Origin: Ruminococcus flavefaciens AE3010
GTDB taxonomy: Bacteria; Bacillota; Clostridia; Oscillospirales; Ruminococcaceae
DNA: 64,000 nucleotides
Assembly (NCBI RefSeq): GCF_000526795.1
Contig: NZ_JAGT01000001.1
Coordinates: forward strand, 3,330,501 to 3,394,500
Direction of reading: 5' to 3'
Shown in pieces: positions 1-9,148 of the stretch. Position numbers and translations under genes: made by a program. How positions within the stretch are numbered: position 1 is the first letter of the stretch; every line of letters starts with the position of its first letter. The notes below the pieces were generated by a model. That model was not told the origin of the DNA. It did no database searches and saw only the letters and a program-made list of their open reading frames with translations.

Positions 1-1040
1 GCTGTAAATGAACAGCCGCAGTACTGACAGTTCACCAATCGTTCCGAATTGCTGGTGTCTGCTGTCGGAGCAAGACCGTCCAAGGACGGCATGGAATCTG
101 CTGCGCCGCCGCTGTAGGTATTCAAGTATTTATTTGGATCATAGGCAGGAAAGCTTTCATTGCCGTCCTGTAAGATGCTTGTATATTCGTCCGTATCGGA
201 TCCCGGCGGAGCAGGAGCGATCTTTCTGTACTTGACAGCATGGTACGTCATACGGATAAGCAATATCACGGCAAACAGAAACAGAAGTATAGGTGCGATA
301 AGATCAACAGGATCAGGTGCCATTGAAATATTATTAGTGAGATAATTGAAAGACCTTGCAACTGAGGTGTCGAAGCTTTCGTTATCGCTTAAATATGCCT
401 GAAAGAGACTGTTGAAATGCTTTGTGTATGACGAAGTAAGTACATTGTCGGTATTATCTCCCTGCATGCCCTCCCAGTACCAGTACATGCGCTTGCTCTG
501 CTTTATATCGGGCTGCGAATAAACGATGAGCCAGTGCATTTCGTCGCTGAATTCTGAAAGGTACCTGTCATAGGCGTAATCCTCAAGTGAGGCATAGCCG
601 CTCATCCATTTCTCGTTCGGTATAGTAATTATCGACGGAGTTATCCCCGTTTTTTTCTGGAACGCTTCCAGCTCGGGCATGATGTCATCTTTATTGCCGA
701 TAACGTTTACCTCGTCCTTTATAACAATTTTGTGATCGCTGTACTTAGGTACGTGAGGTATAGCCCTTCTCAGCAGGAAAAAGCCTGCGGCAAGGATAAT
801 AATAATAAAAAGCACCTTGAACACAGTGAATCCGGGCTTGAAATCAGAGCCTGCGTAAACATAATTCGGTGTATTCCTGTGGTAATAGACATATCTGCGC
901 GTGTGATAAGAGGTCCTGCGGCGGCTTGTTGCACTTCGGTGACTGTATGAATTGCTGCGGTAACCGCTGTAATGACTGCCTCCGTGGTGTCCTCCGTGAG
1001 AGCCGCCTCCATGAGAGCCTCCTCCGGATGAATGTGGCAT
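1..1040 (-). CDS. Membrane protein with His/Gly-rich N-terminus, TPM-like domain and zinc ribbon (3' end cut off)
   Basis: The frame is open from an ATG at 1040 to the window edge, giving 346 residues without a stop. Residues 1-35 are rich in Ser, His and Gly (SHGGGSHGGHHGGSH). A first membrane segment lies at about 71-90 and a second at about 247-265. The 150 residues between them resemble the TPM/YgcG fold: a beta strand, a helix, then ITPSIITIP and a strand LIVYSQ. The last residues seen, CQYCGC, begin a zinc ribbon. The ribosome site is an eight-G run before ATCATG. Similar proteins are common in Firmicutes but I know no proven role. The family assignment is by pattern only. Confidence 0.6.
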   Translation of the reverse strand, partial: MPHSSGGGSHGGGSHGGHHGGSHYSGYRSNSYSHRSATSRRRTSYHTRRYVYYHRNTPNYVYAGSDFKPGFTVFKVLFIIIILAAGFFLLRRAIPHVPKYSDHKIVIKDEVNVIGNKDDIMPELEAFQKKTGITPSIITIPNEKWMSGYASLEDYAYDRYLSEFSDEMHWLIVYSQPDIKQSKRMYWYWEGMQGDNTDNVLTSSYTKHFNSLFQAYLSDNESFDTSVARSFNYLTNNISMAPDPVDLIAPILLFLFAVILLIRMTYHAVKYRKIAPAPPGSDTDEYTSILQDGNESFPAYDPNKYLNTYSGGAADSMPSLDGLAPTADTSNSERLVNCQYCGCSFT

Positions 1041-1154
1041 GATCCTGTTCCCCCCCCTGCATCATAGTATAATGCATATATTTTATATCATAACGGATAA
1101 AAAGTCAAGTGGTCTGCCTGCAAAAACGGCTGCTATGGTTTATATATGTACTTC

Positions 1155-1183
1155 TTGCTATTTGTGATTTTTTTTGTTATAAT
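1155..1183 (+). promoter_or_regulatory. Promoter of fbp
   Basis: TTGCTA at 1155-1160 and TATAAT at 1178-1183 are separated by 17 bp, the usual sigma-A spacing, and lie 49 bp before the fbp start. Confidence 0.65.
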
Positions 1184-1231
1184 AGTAATATATTTCCATG
1201 GGCTGCAAACAGCTCTGAACGGAGTGATGAT

Positions 1232-3148
1232 ATGGATATAAAATACCTCAGACTTCTTGCAAAGGAGTACCCTACCATAGAGAGCGCCGCAAGTGAGATA
1301 ATCAACCTTTCGGCGATACGAAGCCTTCCCAAGGGCACGGAATACTTTTTCAGCGATATCCACGGGGAGTATGAAGCCTTTCTGCATATGCTCAGGAGCG
1401 CTTCGGGTATGATAAAGATAAAGACAGACCTTGTCCTCGGCAAGACCGTTTCCGCGGCTGACCGCGAAAAGCTTGCGGAGCTCATATACTACCCCGAAAA
1501 GGAGATAGCGCGGCTCACCAACAGCGGGGAGCTTTCCGACGAGTGGAAGAGGCTCAGCATCTACCGCCTTATACTTGTATGTGAGACTGTATCCGCCAAG
1601 TACACACGCTCACGCATACGCAAGCGTATCCCCGAGGATATGGTGTACATACTGGACGAGCTCCTCAACGTCACCGACGACGTAAACAAAGACTACTACT
1701 ATGATGAGATAATCAGCGCCATAATCAGCACAGGCATTGCGGAGACCTTCATCATATCCCTGTGCAAGCTCATACAGTCGGTCTGCATAGACAGACTTCA
1801 TATCATAGGTGATATCTTCGACAGAGGTCCCCGTGCCGATGTTATAATGGACGAGCTTATGAAAATGCACGACGTTGATATACAGTGGGGCAACCACGAT
1901 ATCTCATGGATGGGAGCTGCCGCAGGTAATCCTGCTCTCATAGCCAATGTTATCCGCATAGCCATGAGATACAATAATTTTGACGTCCTTGAGGACGGCT
2001 ACGGACTCAATCTCCGCGCACTTGCGGTATTTGCCGCAGAGACCTACGAGAATGACGATTGCAGTCTCTATATGCCCAATGCTCTCGACGACAATATCTA
2101 CGACCCTGTTGACCTGAAGCTTGCCGCTAAAATGCACAAGGCAATAACCGTTATACAGATGAAGCTGGAGGGACAGCTCATAGCCAAGCACCCCGAGTGG
2201 GAAATGACAGACCGCGATATCTTTGGCAGAACGGATTTTGCAAAGGGTACTGTGACCATAGAAGGCAGGGAGCATGAGCTCCTTGACAGGAGCTTCCCCA
2301 CAGTGGATCCCAAGTCGCCCCTCACTCTCTCGGAGGGCGAGGCAGAGCTTATGAATGTGCTGAAGGCATCTTTCAGACACAGTGAAAAGCTGCAAAGGCA
2401 TATCCGCTTCATATACGCAAAGGGAGCCATGTACAAGACCTGCAACAATAATCTGCTGTTCCACGGCTGTATCCCCATGGACGAAAGCGGACAGCTCCAG
2501 AGCGTGAATATCGGCGGTAAGCAGTATTCGGGAAAGGCGCTTCTGGACAAGCTGGGAGAGCTGGTAAATCAGGCATATTTCGGAAGCGGTGCGGAAAAGG
2601 AATACGCAGGAGACTTCATGTGGTATCTCTGGTGCGGACCTAAGTCGCCCCTTTACGGCAAGGACAAAATGGCGTTCTTTGAGCGGGGGCTTCTTGCTGA
2701 CAACTCCCTGCATACCGAGAACTACAACTCCTACTATACATTCTCGGAAAGCGCTGAGGTCTGTATGTCGCTGCTGGAGCAGTTCGGACTTGACCCGCAA
2801 AAGGGACATATCATAAACGGACATGTTCCCGTTAAGATCAAGAACGGCGAAAGCCCTGTAAAGGCAGGGGGCAAGCTATTTGTCATCGACGGCGGCATCT
2901 CCAAGGCTTATCAGTCCACAACAGGTATTGCGGGCTATACCCTCATATACGACTCCCACAGTCTCAATCTTGCCGAGCACAAGCCCTTTGTGGCAGGGGA
3001 GAGCGGTAACACTCCCACAATACATCTTGTGGAGAAGCTTGATCGCCGTGCGAATATCTCCGATACGGACAAGGGCGAGGAGATACTTGACAAGATCGCC
3101 GATCTGCGGCAGCTCCTTGACGCATACAAGGCGGGAACCATAAAATAA
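1232..3148 (+). CDS. fbp: Fructose-1,6-bisphosphatase, class III
   Basis: This 638-residue enzyme hydrolyses fructose-1,6-bisphosphate to fructose-6-phosphate for gluconeogenesis in the cytoplasm. It has the calcineurin-like metallophosphatase motifs of the Firmicutes class III family: FFSDIHGEYEAF near residue 45, GDIFDRGP near 195 and WGNHD near 222, which carry the metal ligands. Its length matches the family (about 640-670). I chose the ATG at 1232 because GGAG lies 7 bp upstream and MDIKYL is a typical start; the frame is open further upstream without a better site. The gene stands alone between its own promoter and a strong terminator. Confidence 0.95.
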   Translation: MDIKYLRLLAKEYPTIESAASEIINLSAIRSLPKGTEYFFSDIHGEYEAFLHMLRSASGMIKIKTDLVLGKTVSAADREKLAELIYYPEKEIARLTNSGELSDEWKRLSIYRLILVCETVSAKYTRSRIRKRIPEDMVYILDELLNVTDDVNKDYYYDEIISAIISTGIAETFIISLCKLIQSVCIDRLHIIGDIFDRGPRADVIMDELMKMHDVDIQWGNHDISWMGAAAGNPALIANVIRIAMRYNNFDVLEDGYGLNLRALAVFAAETYENDDCSLYMPNALDDNIYDPVDLKLAAKMHKAITVIQMKLEGQLIAKHPEWEMTDRDIFGRTDFAKGTVTIEGREHELLDRSFPTVDPKSPLTLSEGEAELMNVLKASFRHSEKLQRHIRFIYAKGAMYKTCNNNLLFHGCIPMDESGQLQSVNIGGKQYSGKALLDKLGELVNQAYFGSGAEKEYAGDFMWYLWCGPKSPLYGKDKMAFFERGLLADNSLHTENYNSYYTFSESAEVCMSLLEQFGLDPQKGHIINGHVPVKIKNGESPVKAGGKLFVIDGGISKAYQSTTGIAGYTLIYDSHSLNLAEHKPFVAGESGNTPTIHLVEKLDRRANISDTDKGEEILDKIADLRQLLDAYKAGTIK

Positions 3149-3153
3149 CGTAA

Positions 3154-3181
3154 AAAAGCAGTTCGTTCCGAACTGCTTTTT
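3154..3181 (+). terminator. Terminator after fbp
   Basis: A 12-bp perfect stem (AAAAGCAGTTCG / CGAACTGCTTTT) with a 3-base loop starts 5 bp after the fbp stop and ends in a T run. Confidence 0.9.
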
Positions 3182-3364
3182 ATATTCTTCCCATTGATGT
3201 TTCCTACAAAGTGCAGCCCTCTTAATTGTGTGATGTTACAAAGATGCGGGGAGCTGAAAACAATTTACAAAAAATGCAATAACTGCGAAAAAATATATGC
3301 TATCATATATTCATAGACACCGTGTATAAAATATTTCAGGGATTTATATGAAGAAGGTGATCGT

Positions 3365-4540
3365 ATGGAGAATTCTGCGCTTTATATTTCATATGCAATA
3401 ACCGAGATATTCTGCATTTTATTTTCCATAGGCATTATCATCAAAGCCAACAAAAACGTTGGTACACAGCTCCAGATGCGCCATTTCAGAGGAATGGCAA
3501 TGTTTTTCATAATATACCTTTTAAGTGACGTATTCTGGGCGCTGGGACAGGGCGGACTTATACCATTCAACGACGCTCTCAATAAGGCGGCAAATGCTGT
3601 GGGACTGGTGGCAGTAACGCTTCTGACGCTGGGCTGGTGCATATTCGTTATTTACCGTATTGACCAGAATAAATCGAAGAACATGAAGCTGCTGATGTGG
3701 ATACATTATGCTGTGGCGGCTGCTGACGCTCTGCTCGTCATAATATCTGTTTTTACAGGCTTTTATTTCTATATTGATGAAAAAGGCATTTTTCAGTTCG
3801 CTGACGGGTACATCGTCCATATCCTCTTTACCTTTTTACAGCTTTTCGGCAGCGGCATATACTCCTTTGCACAGAGCTTCAAAAACAAGCAGGTCAAGGT
3901 CAGAAAGGAATACAGGCTGCCCCTGCTGTTTATCATAATACCGTCGGCAACAGCGATACTTGAGGGCATGCTGCCCCTTACGCCGATCGTTTCACTGGGA
4001 ATATTCCTGCCCATACACTATGCATTTCTTGAGATACAGAACAGTGAGATATACTCCGATGCTCTCACAGGGCTCAACAACCGCAGACGCATGGAGATAT
4101 TCTTACAGGACATGATACACAATGCCTCCGAGGATAAGCCATTCAGGATATATATGATAGATGTCAACGACTTCAAGCAGGTCAATGATAAATTCGGTCA
4201 TATTGTTGGCGACAGGACGCTCCAGCTTGTGGCGGACGCTCTTCACAATGTTTCGGACAGGCTACACGGCTTCTGCGCAAGGTATGGCGGCGATGAATTC
4301 GTGCTGATAACCAATGACGAAGCACAGGTGCAGGAGGCTATACAGAATGAGGTCAACACGATGAGGGCAAGATGTGCCGATCTTGTGCCGACCATATCGG
4401 TATGTACGGGCTCTGCGGAGTGCCGCTCGGGAGCAGTGACCGCGACACAGCTTATAGCGCAGGCAGATGAGCAGCTTTATATTCAGAAAGAAATATTCCA
4501 CGGAAGAAAAAAGCCCGAAGAGGCAAAATATACACAGTAA
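3365..4540 (+). CDS. Membrane-bound diguanylate cyclase (GGDEF)
   Basis: The 391-residue protein probably makes cyclic di-GMP from two GTP at the membrane. Residues 1-220 hold about seven hydrophobic segments, a sensor of the 7TM type. The C-terminal GGDEF domain has the metal-binding stretch IDVNDFKQVND and an intact GGDEF at 308-312. The inhibitory site RxxD, which should lie just before the GGDEF loop, reads RLHG, so feedback inhibition by the product may be lost. The start at 3365 follows AAGGTGAT. It is transcribed alone; I see no clear promoter in the 216 bp upstream. Confidence 0.9.
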   Translation: MENSALYISYAITEIFCILFSIGIIIKANKNVGTQLQMRHFRGMAMFFIIYLLSDVFWALGQGGLIPFNDALNKAANAVGLVAVTLLTLGWCIFVIYRIDQNKSKNMKLLMWIHYAVAAADALLVIISVFTGFYFYIDEKGIFQFADGYIVHILFTFLQLFGSGIYSFAQSFKNKQVKVRKEYRLPLLFIIIPSATAILEGMLPLTPIVSLGIFLPIHYAFLEIQNSEIYSDALTGLNNRRRMEIFLQDMIHNASEDKPFRIYMIDVNDFKQVNDKFGHIVGDRTLQLVADALHNVSDRLHGFCARYGGDEFVLITNDEAQVQEAIQNEVNTMRARCADLVPTISVCTGSAECRSGAVTATQLIAQADEQLYIQKEIFHGRKKPEEAKYTQ

Positions 4541-4567
4541 AGCAGACGGTGAAAAACGGCTGCTTTT
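4541..4567 (+). terminator. Probable terminator after the GGDEF gene
   Basis: An AGCAG / CTGCT stem around an imperfect inner stem is followed by six T, directly after the stop codon. Confidence 0.6.
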
Positions 4568-4605
4568 TTGTTGTGAAGCAAAAAAAGATAAGTTTTCCGC
4601 GGAGC

Positions 4606-4634
4606 TTGATATTTTATTGATTATATGATATAAT
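4606..4634 (+). promoter_or_regulatory. Promoter of the S41 peptidase gene
   Basis: TTGATA at 4606-4611, a 17-bp spacer and TATAAT at 4629-4634, with an extended TG before the -10 box. Confidence 0.7.
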
Positions 4635-4735
4635 GAAAAGGCAGCTGTTCAGCTTTGAATGAAAGCGGCTTTATAAAAAGAAGCAGCTTTGTTTTTAAGC
4701 AGAGGGCTGTTAAAAAACTATCAAGGAGAATGATA

Positions 4736-6841
4736 ATGAACACAAAAAAAACGATCGCAGGACTATCTGCACTTTCCGTACTTATAAGCTCAGGCGCATT
4801 CACAGCAATGAACGCCTTTGCGGAAGAAGCAAGTGACTTCACAACAGGAAAAATAACAGCACATCTATATTCGGACGAAGATCTCAGGGAACTCGAATGC
4901 CGATACTACAATGATATGCCCAATGTCCCCTACATAAAGCTCTCAGACTATTACAGCTGCTGGCTTGATCAGGAGCTTGTGATAACCGATAAGAACGACG
5001 GGACTTATGAAGTAAAGGTGCCTGTAGGCGCTACTGGTACTATCGACGTGACCAAGGATACCGTATCGTCAGATGATATGGCAAGATTCCTTGCACCTCA
5101 ATATGCGGTGGAAAGTGAAAGCTCTGAAATATTTACATATATCACGGAGACAGAACACATCGCACTGAACGCTTCTTCTGATGAAGAGGACGAGAACAAA
5201 GAGATGACTTTTGAGCTTGCGGATTATAAAATAGACCTCCGCAGCGGTGACAATGATATATGGTGGCCTGTACAGACCCTGTGCGATTTCTATGAGTATT
5301 CTTTCAATGAGGCTGAGATCGTTGATGACGAGCTTTATTTCTGCGGTCATCTCATGTCTGGCTATTCAAGAAGTGCAGTTATATATACTCCGCAGCATAT
5401 TGCGAATTTCACCGAGAAGTACAAAAACGGACGTCCAAAGGATCTTGCAGAGTACAATTACAATGAATTATGCTTTGCTATCGACTATAACTACGGCTAT
5501 CCGGGAAGATTCAAGTACAACGATCTTCTTGCCGAGAGCGGCTTTGACGCAATGCTCTCAAATGCCAGTGACGGTACAAGGAAAATAAGGGAGCTGCTCC
5601 TTTCCGAGGATGTATATGAATACTGTGCAGGTTTTGAGCTTCTGAACGATTATTTATGGGACGGCGGACATACCTTCTTCACAGAGATAATGTTACAGCC
5701 TAAAACCGAATTCACTGCTAAAGTTGTGGAGAAGCTGAATGAAGTGGGTCTGCCCGAGGACGCCATGAGATGGGAGGCAGAATATGCCAACGATGATATG
5801 AGCTCGAAGTGTGCTGAGGCAGCAAGAGAAGAAATGAAAAAAACAGCGGATACAGTTGAAAAGTATACAAAATCCACTTATTTCTCAAAGGGCGATACTG
5901 CTGTATTCTCTTTTGAAATGTTTGAAGATGCTTCCGACAAATGGAATGCATATTATTACCATAACGGAGAGCTGCCCCAGGATCTTATCTCCGAATTCTA
6001 TACCTGTGTTTCAAAGGCAGATGCCGATCCTGCAATAAAGAATTTTGTTATCGATCTCGGTACGAATCCCGGCGGTTCACTTGGTGTTGCAGAGTATATG
6101 ATGAGCCTTATAAATGACCTTGACAGTGTAACTGTCTACATGGGACCAAGCTCTCCTGCTTACAAGATAAAATATACTGCCGACAAGAACCTTGACAAAG
6201 CCTATGACGATAAGGACAAGGCTTTCAGTACCGATCTCAGATTCGGACTTATCACTTCCAATGCTTCATTCTCGTGTGCTAACCTTATGCCGTCACTGGC
6301 AAAGGATACAGGCATAATGCTTGTAGGTGAAAAGAGCGGCGGCGGTACTTGTGCAATAAGCCACCGTGCAACAGCTGACGGTATGTTCTTCACTATCTCG
6401 TCAGGTCTCAAGTTTGCTGACAAGGACGGCAATTCCATTGACGCAGGCATAAAGCCTGATTATGATCTTGTAAAGTTAAATGCTGACGGTACAAAGGACT
6501 TCTCCGAGGTCTACAATTTCAGCAGACTCAGTGCGCTTTTCAGTGAGTTCTACGGCAAGAAGACCGAGAACGATCCTGCATCTTCAACAACTACAACTAC
6601 CACCACAACAACTACTACAACTACAACTTCAAATACTACAACGACCACTACATCAGCAGCAAGCACATCAACTACAGCAGCTTCATCAACAACTTCTGTA
6701 TCAGACAGCACAACAACTGTAAACAGCGGAGATCTCCCACAGACAGGTAACAACTCGGCTAAAACAGCCGTTGCCTGCGCAGTTGTACTTATAGCAGCAG
6801 GCGGAGCCGCAATGCTTATGGCACGCAGAAAAGAGGACTGA
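4736..6841 (+). CDS. Cell-wall-anchored S41 family peptidase (LPXTG)
   Basis: This 701-residue secreted protein has a signal peptide (residues 1-27, ending AMNAFA), an extracellular domain of about 380 residues I do not recognise, and an S41 (C-terminal processing peptidase) domain at about 420-600. The domain shows DLGTNPGGS, the probable catalytic Ser511 in NASFSCAN, and the partner Lys in GEKSGGG. A Thr-rich linker follows (about 615-665), then the sortase signal LPQTG, a membrane segment and the tail ARRKED. It should be linked to peptidoglycan. The ATG at 4736 is chosen because AGGAG lies 7 bp upstream; the frame is open back to 4655 and an ATG at 4730 is too close. The substrate is unknown. 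Confidence 0.88.
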   Translation: MNTKKTIAGLSALSVLISSGAFTAMNAFAEEASDFTTGKITAHLYSDEDLRELECRYYNDMPNVPYIKLSDYYSCWLDQELVITDKNDGTYEVKVPVGATGTIDVTKDTVSSDDMARFLAPQYAVESESSEIFTYITETEHIALNASSDEEDENKEMTFELADYKIDLRSGDNDIWWPVQTLCDFYEYSFNEAEIVDDELYFCGHLMSGYSRSAVIYTPQHIANFTEKYKNGRPKDLAEYNYNELCFAIDYNYGYPGRFKYNDLLAESGFDAMLSNASDGTRKIRELLLSEDVYEYCAGFELLNDYLWDGGHTFFTEIMLQPKTEFTAKVVEKLNEVGLPEDAMRWEAEYANDDMSSKCAEAAREEMKKTADTVEKYTKSTYFSKGDTAVFSFEMFEDASDKWNAYYYHNGELPQDLISEFYTCVSKADADPAIKNFVIDLGTNPGGSLGVAEYMMSLINDLDSVTVYMGPSSPAYKIKYTADKNLDKAYDDKDKAFSTDLRFGLITSNASFSCANLMPSLAKDTGIMLVGEKSGGGTCAISHRATADGMFFTISSGLKFADKDGNSIDAGIKPDYDLVKLNADGTKDFSEVYNFSRLSALFSEFYGKKTENDPASSTTTTTTTTTTTTTTSNTTTTTTSAASTSTTAASSTTSVSDSTTTVNSGDLPQTGNNSAKTAVACAVVLIAAGGAAMLMARRKED

Positions 6842-6867
6842 TCCCCTCTGAAACAGCATGAATAATA

Positions 6868-6905
6868 AAAAAGCTTCCGAAAGATGATACTTTCGGAAGC
6901 TTTTT
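6868..6905. terminator. Bidirectional terminator
   Basis: A 16-bp perfect stem (AAAAAGCTTCCGAAAG and complement) with loop ATGATA has A and T runs on both sides. It ends the S41 gene on the plus strand and the sigma/partner operon on the minus strand. Confidence 0.95.
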
Positions 6906-6916
6906 GTGTTATAATG

Positions 6917-8341
6917 TCAGAAGCGGTAATCTGCTATCTTCCACTTGCCTTCAACGAGATAAAGGTCTATATAGAATGGAGCTTCTTCGCCGTTTACAAT
7001 AAAGGAGGTCTCAACAGTCATTGACGAGTCTGTTTTGTCGGCTATCTCAGTCTTTGAGGTGAAGTCAAAGGGCTTAATGTCGTCGATAGTGCCATTTTGC
7101 AGGCAGTAGAGCTGATCTCCTTTTGTACAGTAGCCGCCCTTTATGTCGTTTATCATAGCCTCTTTGAATTTTCCGCATACTCGGTCTGAGACATAGTCAA
7201 CTACATCGTCCATTGAACTGAAACGTGAGTCTGTAACTCTGTAATAATCCACATAGTATGTTTTCCAATCATCAAAGAGCTCCTGAGCGTTTTCATCATC
7301 TGCATCAAAGATGTTTTCAAGAGATTCGTCAGCCATACAGTCGTTTGGGTCAACTTCGACATCAATGCGAGCGCAAACTTTAAACACATCATTGAGAGCT
7401 ATTTTTGCCTGATATGCAATAGCCATAGGATCGGCTTCCTCGTTGAGGTTTTCGTCTGAGGCTGCATAGCCCATAGATGTGGAATAGTTGTTTATCTTGT
7501 ACTTGCCGTCCACATTGACTGCCTTGAAGGTAACGTGCTCTCTGCCCTTGTCGCTTCTGTTATCGGTATCTATGACAAGTCCGCTGCCGTCATCGCTTTT
7601 TGTGACCTCAGGCTCACCCTCAAAATAGAAGCGGTGATCTGTATGCTTATCGGTGAAGAGGATATTGCCGTCCTTTTCGATAAACACAGGTCTGTCTCCG
7701 TCAAAGAGCTTATACTCATATTCAAGGATAACAGGCTCTGCAAGGGTGGAATCCATAAGCTCTCTTATGCCGTCAAGGGAGTCAATGCCCTCTATCTGCT
7801 TGTAGCTTGTGTCATTGTCATCGTCTATAATGATGGCACAGGGCTCGGTGGTCTTGAAATCAAAACCAACAGGTATCCCGCTTGCAAGGGTGTCCAGTGT
7901 TTCCAGATCGGCAAGGAGCTGCTTTGCAATATCCCGTTCCTCATCACTGACCTCGGGCAGTGCCTCTGTGGTTAGCAGGTCCTGCTCCGTCCATGGCTCT
8001 GCGGTAGTATCATCCACCTCGGCAAGCTGCTGTGATGGAGCGCCGCTGTTTCTGCTCATGGCGAAAACAGTACCGCCGATTCCGCCCACAAGGAGCAGGC
8101 AGGCTGCTGCCGTAGTGAATATGCGCCATTTCGGGCGCTTGTAGCGCTCAACGCCGCTTACTTCAAATTCGTCACTGATTATGTTTATATTGCTTTCTCT
8201 GTTCATTTTGTCCAGCTTTTTCTTACTCATAGCCAGCATCCTCTCTTTTTCTTCTTTCGTGAGAACAGGTACCTCGGAAAGGAGGTCAACTGTTCTGTCG
8301 TCTGCATTATCCAGCATATCAAAACCACGCATTTCTTTCAT
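6917..8341 (-). CDS. Membrane partner (probable anti-sigma factor) of the adjacent ECF sigma factor
   Basis: The 474-residue protein follows the sigma gene by 13 bp. A cytoplasmic region (about 1-75), rich in acidic and Lys residues, is followed by one membrane segment (IFTTAAACLLLVGGIGG) and a long extracellular region. The start at 8341 has AGGAG 9 bp upstream; earlier ATGs overlap the sigma gene or touch the ribosome site. The N-terminal part matches the gene at 60541-62448: a LLSEVP-type segment, EEKERMLAMSKKKL, then VSGVERYKRPKW before the membrane. The extracellular part does not match. I infer that it holds the sigma factor until a signal arrives; no known anti-sigma domain (ZAS, RsgI) is evident. 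Confidence 0.7.
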   Translation of the reverse strand: MKEMRGFDMLDNADDRTVDLLSEVPVLTKEEKERMLAMSKKKLDKMNRESNINIISDEFEVSGVERYKRPKWRIFTTAAACLLLVGGIGGTVFAMSRNSGAPSQQLAEVDDTTAEPWTEQDLLTTEALPEVSDEERDIAKQLLADLETLDTLASGIPVGFDFKTTEPCAIIIDDDNDTSYKQIEGIDSLDGIRELMDSTLAEPVILEYEYKLFDGDRPVFIEKDGNILFTDKHTDHRFYFEGEPEVTKSDDGSGLVIDTDNRSDKGREHVTFKAVNVDGKYKINNYSTSMGYAASDENLNEEADPMAIAYQAKIALNDVFKVCARIDVEVDPNDCMADESLENIFDADDENAQELFDDWKTYYVDYYRVTDSRFSSMDDVVDYVSDRVCGKFKEAMINDIKGGYCTKGDQLYCLQNGTIDDIKPFDFTSKTEIADKTDSSMTVETSFIVNGEEAPFYIDLYLVEGKWKIADYRF

Positions 8342-8354
8342 ATTACTCATCTCC

Positions 8355-8921
8355 TTACAGTGTGATACCGTTTTTTGCAAGTTGTTTTCTCAGCTTTTCA
8401 AGGGCTCTTGCCGCCCTCATTCTAACGGCTGAGGCTTTCATGGAGAGCATTTCTGCTATCTCTGCCGAGGAGCGGTCGTAATAGTATTTCTGGAGTATGA
8501 TCGTTGAATCGGGTTCGCCCAGCTCGTTTATCTTGCTCAGCAAAACGCTTCTGGTCTCTGTCCTGTCGGAATCGGCTTCGATATCCTTATCAGAGCTTAT
8601 ACTGATAAGCTCGTCCTCGTTATTCTCCGAAAAATGCTTCTGCCTTGCGGTAAGGCTGTGAAAAGCGTTTATGGCGCGGCGCTTTGCGACTGTGCCTATA
8701 TAGCCTTTCATATCCTCTTTGACAGCTGACTGCGGAGAATATCCGAAGAAAACATCTGCAAAGATATCACTTACACATTCCTCTATATCCTCCCGTGAAG
8801 CAACTCCCCGTAGTCTGTTGTAAACTATAGCATAAACGTAATTGCAGTATTCTTCAAAGATCGCGTCGTAGGCTTTGTCACGGGATTCCTGATATAGTTT
8901 TGAGTATTCCTTGCCCGTCAT
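8355..8921 (-). CDS. ECF-type RNA polymerase sigma factor
   Basis: The 188-residue protein has the two ECF regions. Region 2 holds YNRLRGVASREDIEECVSD and FADVFF; region 4 holds EPDSTIILQKYYYDRSSAEI and a helix-turn-helix with the end AARALEKLRKQL. The start at 8921 has AAGGAGGAG in place. The next gene downstream encodes the likely membrane anti-sigma partner. The pair at 60541-63019 is a paralogue: both sigma proteins are 188 residues and share the LGEPDS / QKYYY region. Genes under its control cannot be named from this window. Confidence 0.9.
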   Translation of the reverse strand: MTGKEYSKLYQESRDKAYDAIFEEYCNYVYAIVYNRLRGVASREDIEECVSDIFADVFFGYSPQSAVKEDMKGYIGTVAKRRAINAFHSLTARQKHFSENNEDELISISSDKDIEADSDRTETRSVLLSKINELGEPDSTIILQKYYYDRSSAEIAEMLSMKASAVRMRAARALEKLRKQLAKNGITL

Positions 8922-9076
8922 AGATCTCCTCCTTTCTGAAAGTGTTCCATGGAAAACGTGCTTTCACTGTAAACATTCAAGAGAGGACGCCCGAGTGTCA
9001 CGTTTTTCAGAAAAATGATACTATATATCTCCGATTTTGTCAAGGAATCGGTTTCGGCAGTTTTTTTCTGCGTCTG

Positions 9077-9105
9077 TTGCTATTTTCGCTTTTTAATGAT
9101 ATAAT
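9077..9105 (+). promoter_or_regulatory. Promoter of the U32-like gene
   Basis: TTGCTA at 9077-9082, 17 bp, TATAAT at 9100-9105. The fbp promoter uses the same two hexamers. Confidence 0.7.
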
Positions 9106-9148
9106 GTATATATCAATTTGCTTCGGATATTACAATAGGAGAATAATT

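Noticed and set aside
1904..2824. Long open frame opposite fbp (306 codons)
   Set aside because: It lies wholly within fbp on the other strand, has no ribosome site and codes no recognisable protein; it reflects codon bias of the real gene.
6550..6753. Val-rich open frame opposite the Thr linker of the S41 peptidase; a similar one at 46710-46919
   Set aside because: Antisense of ACA/ACT repeats gives Val runs; they are artefacts of low-complexity coding.
8996..9002. TGTCACG as a shared autoregulatory promoter motif of both sigma genes (also at 63069-63075)
   Set aside because: The heptamer is short, lies at different distances from the two starts and has no convincing second box; it is noted only as something to test.
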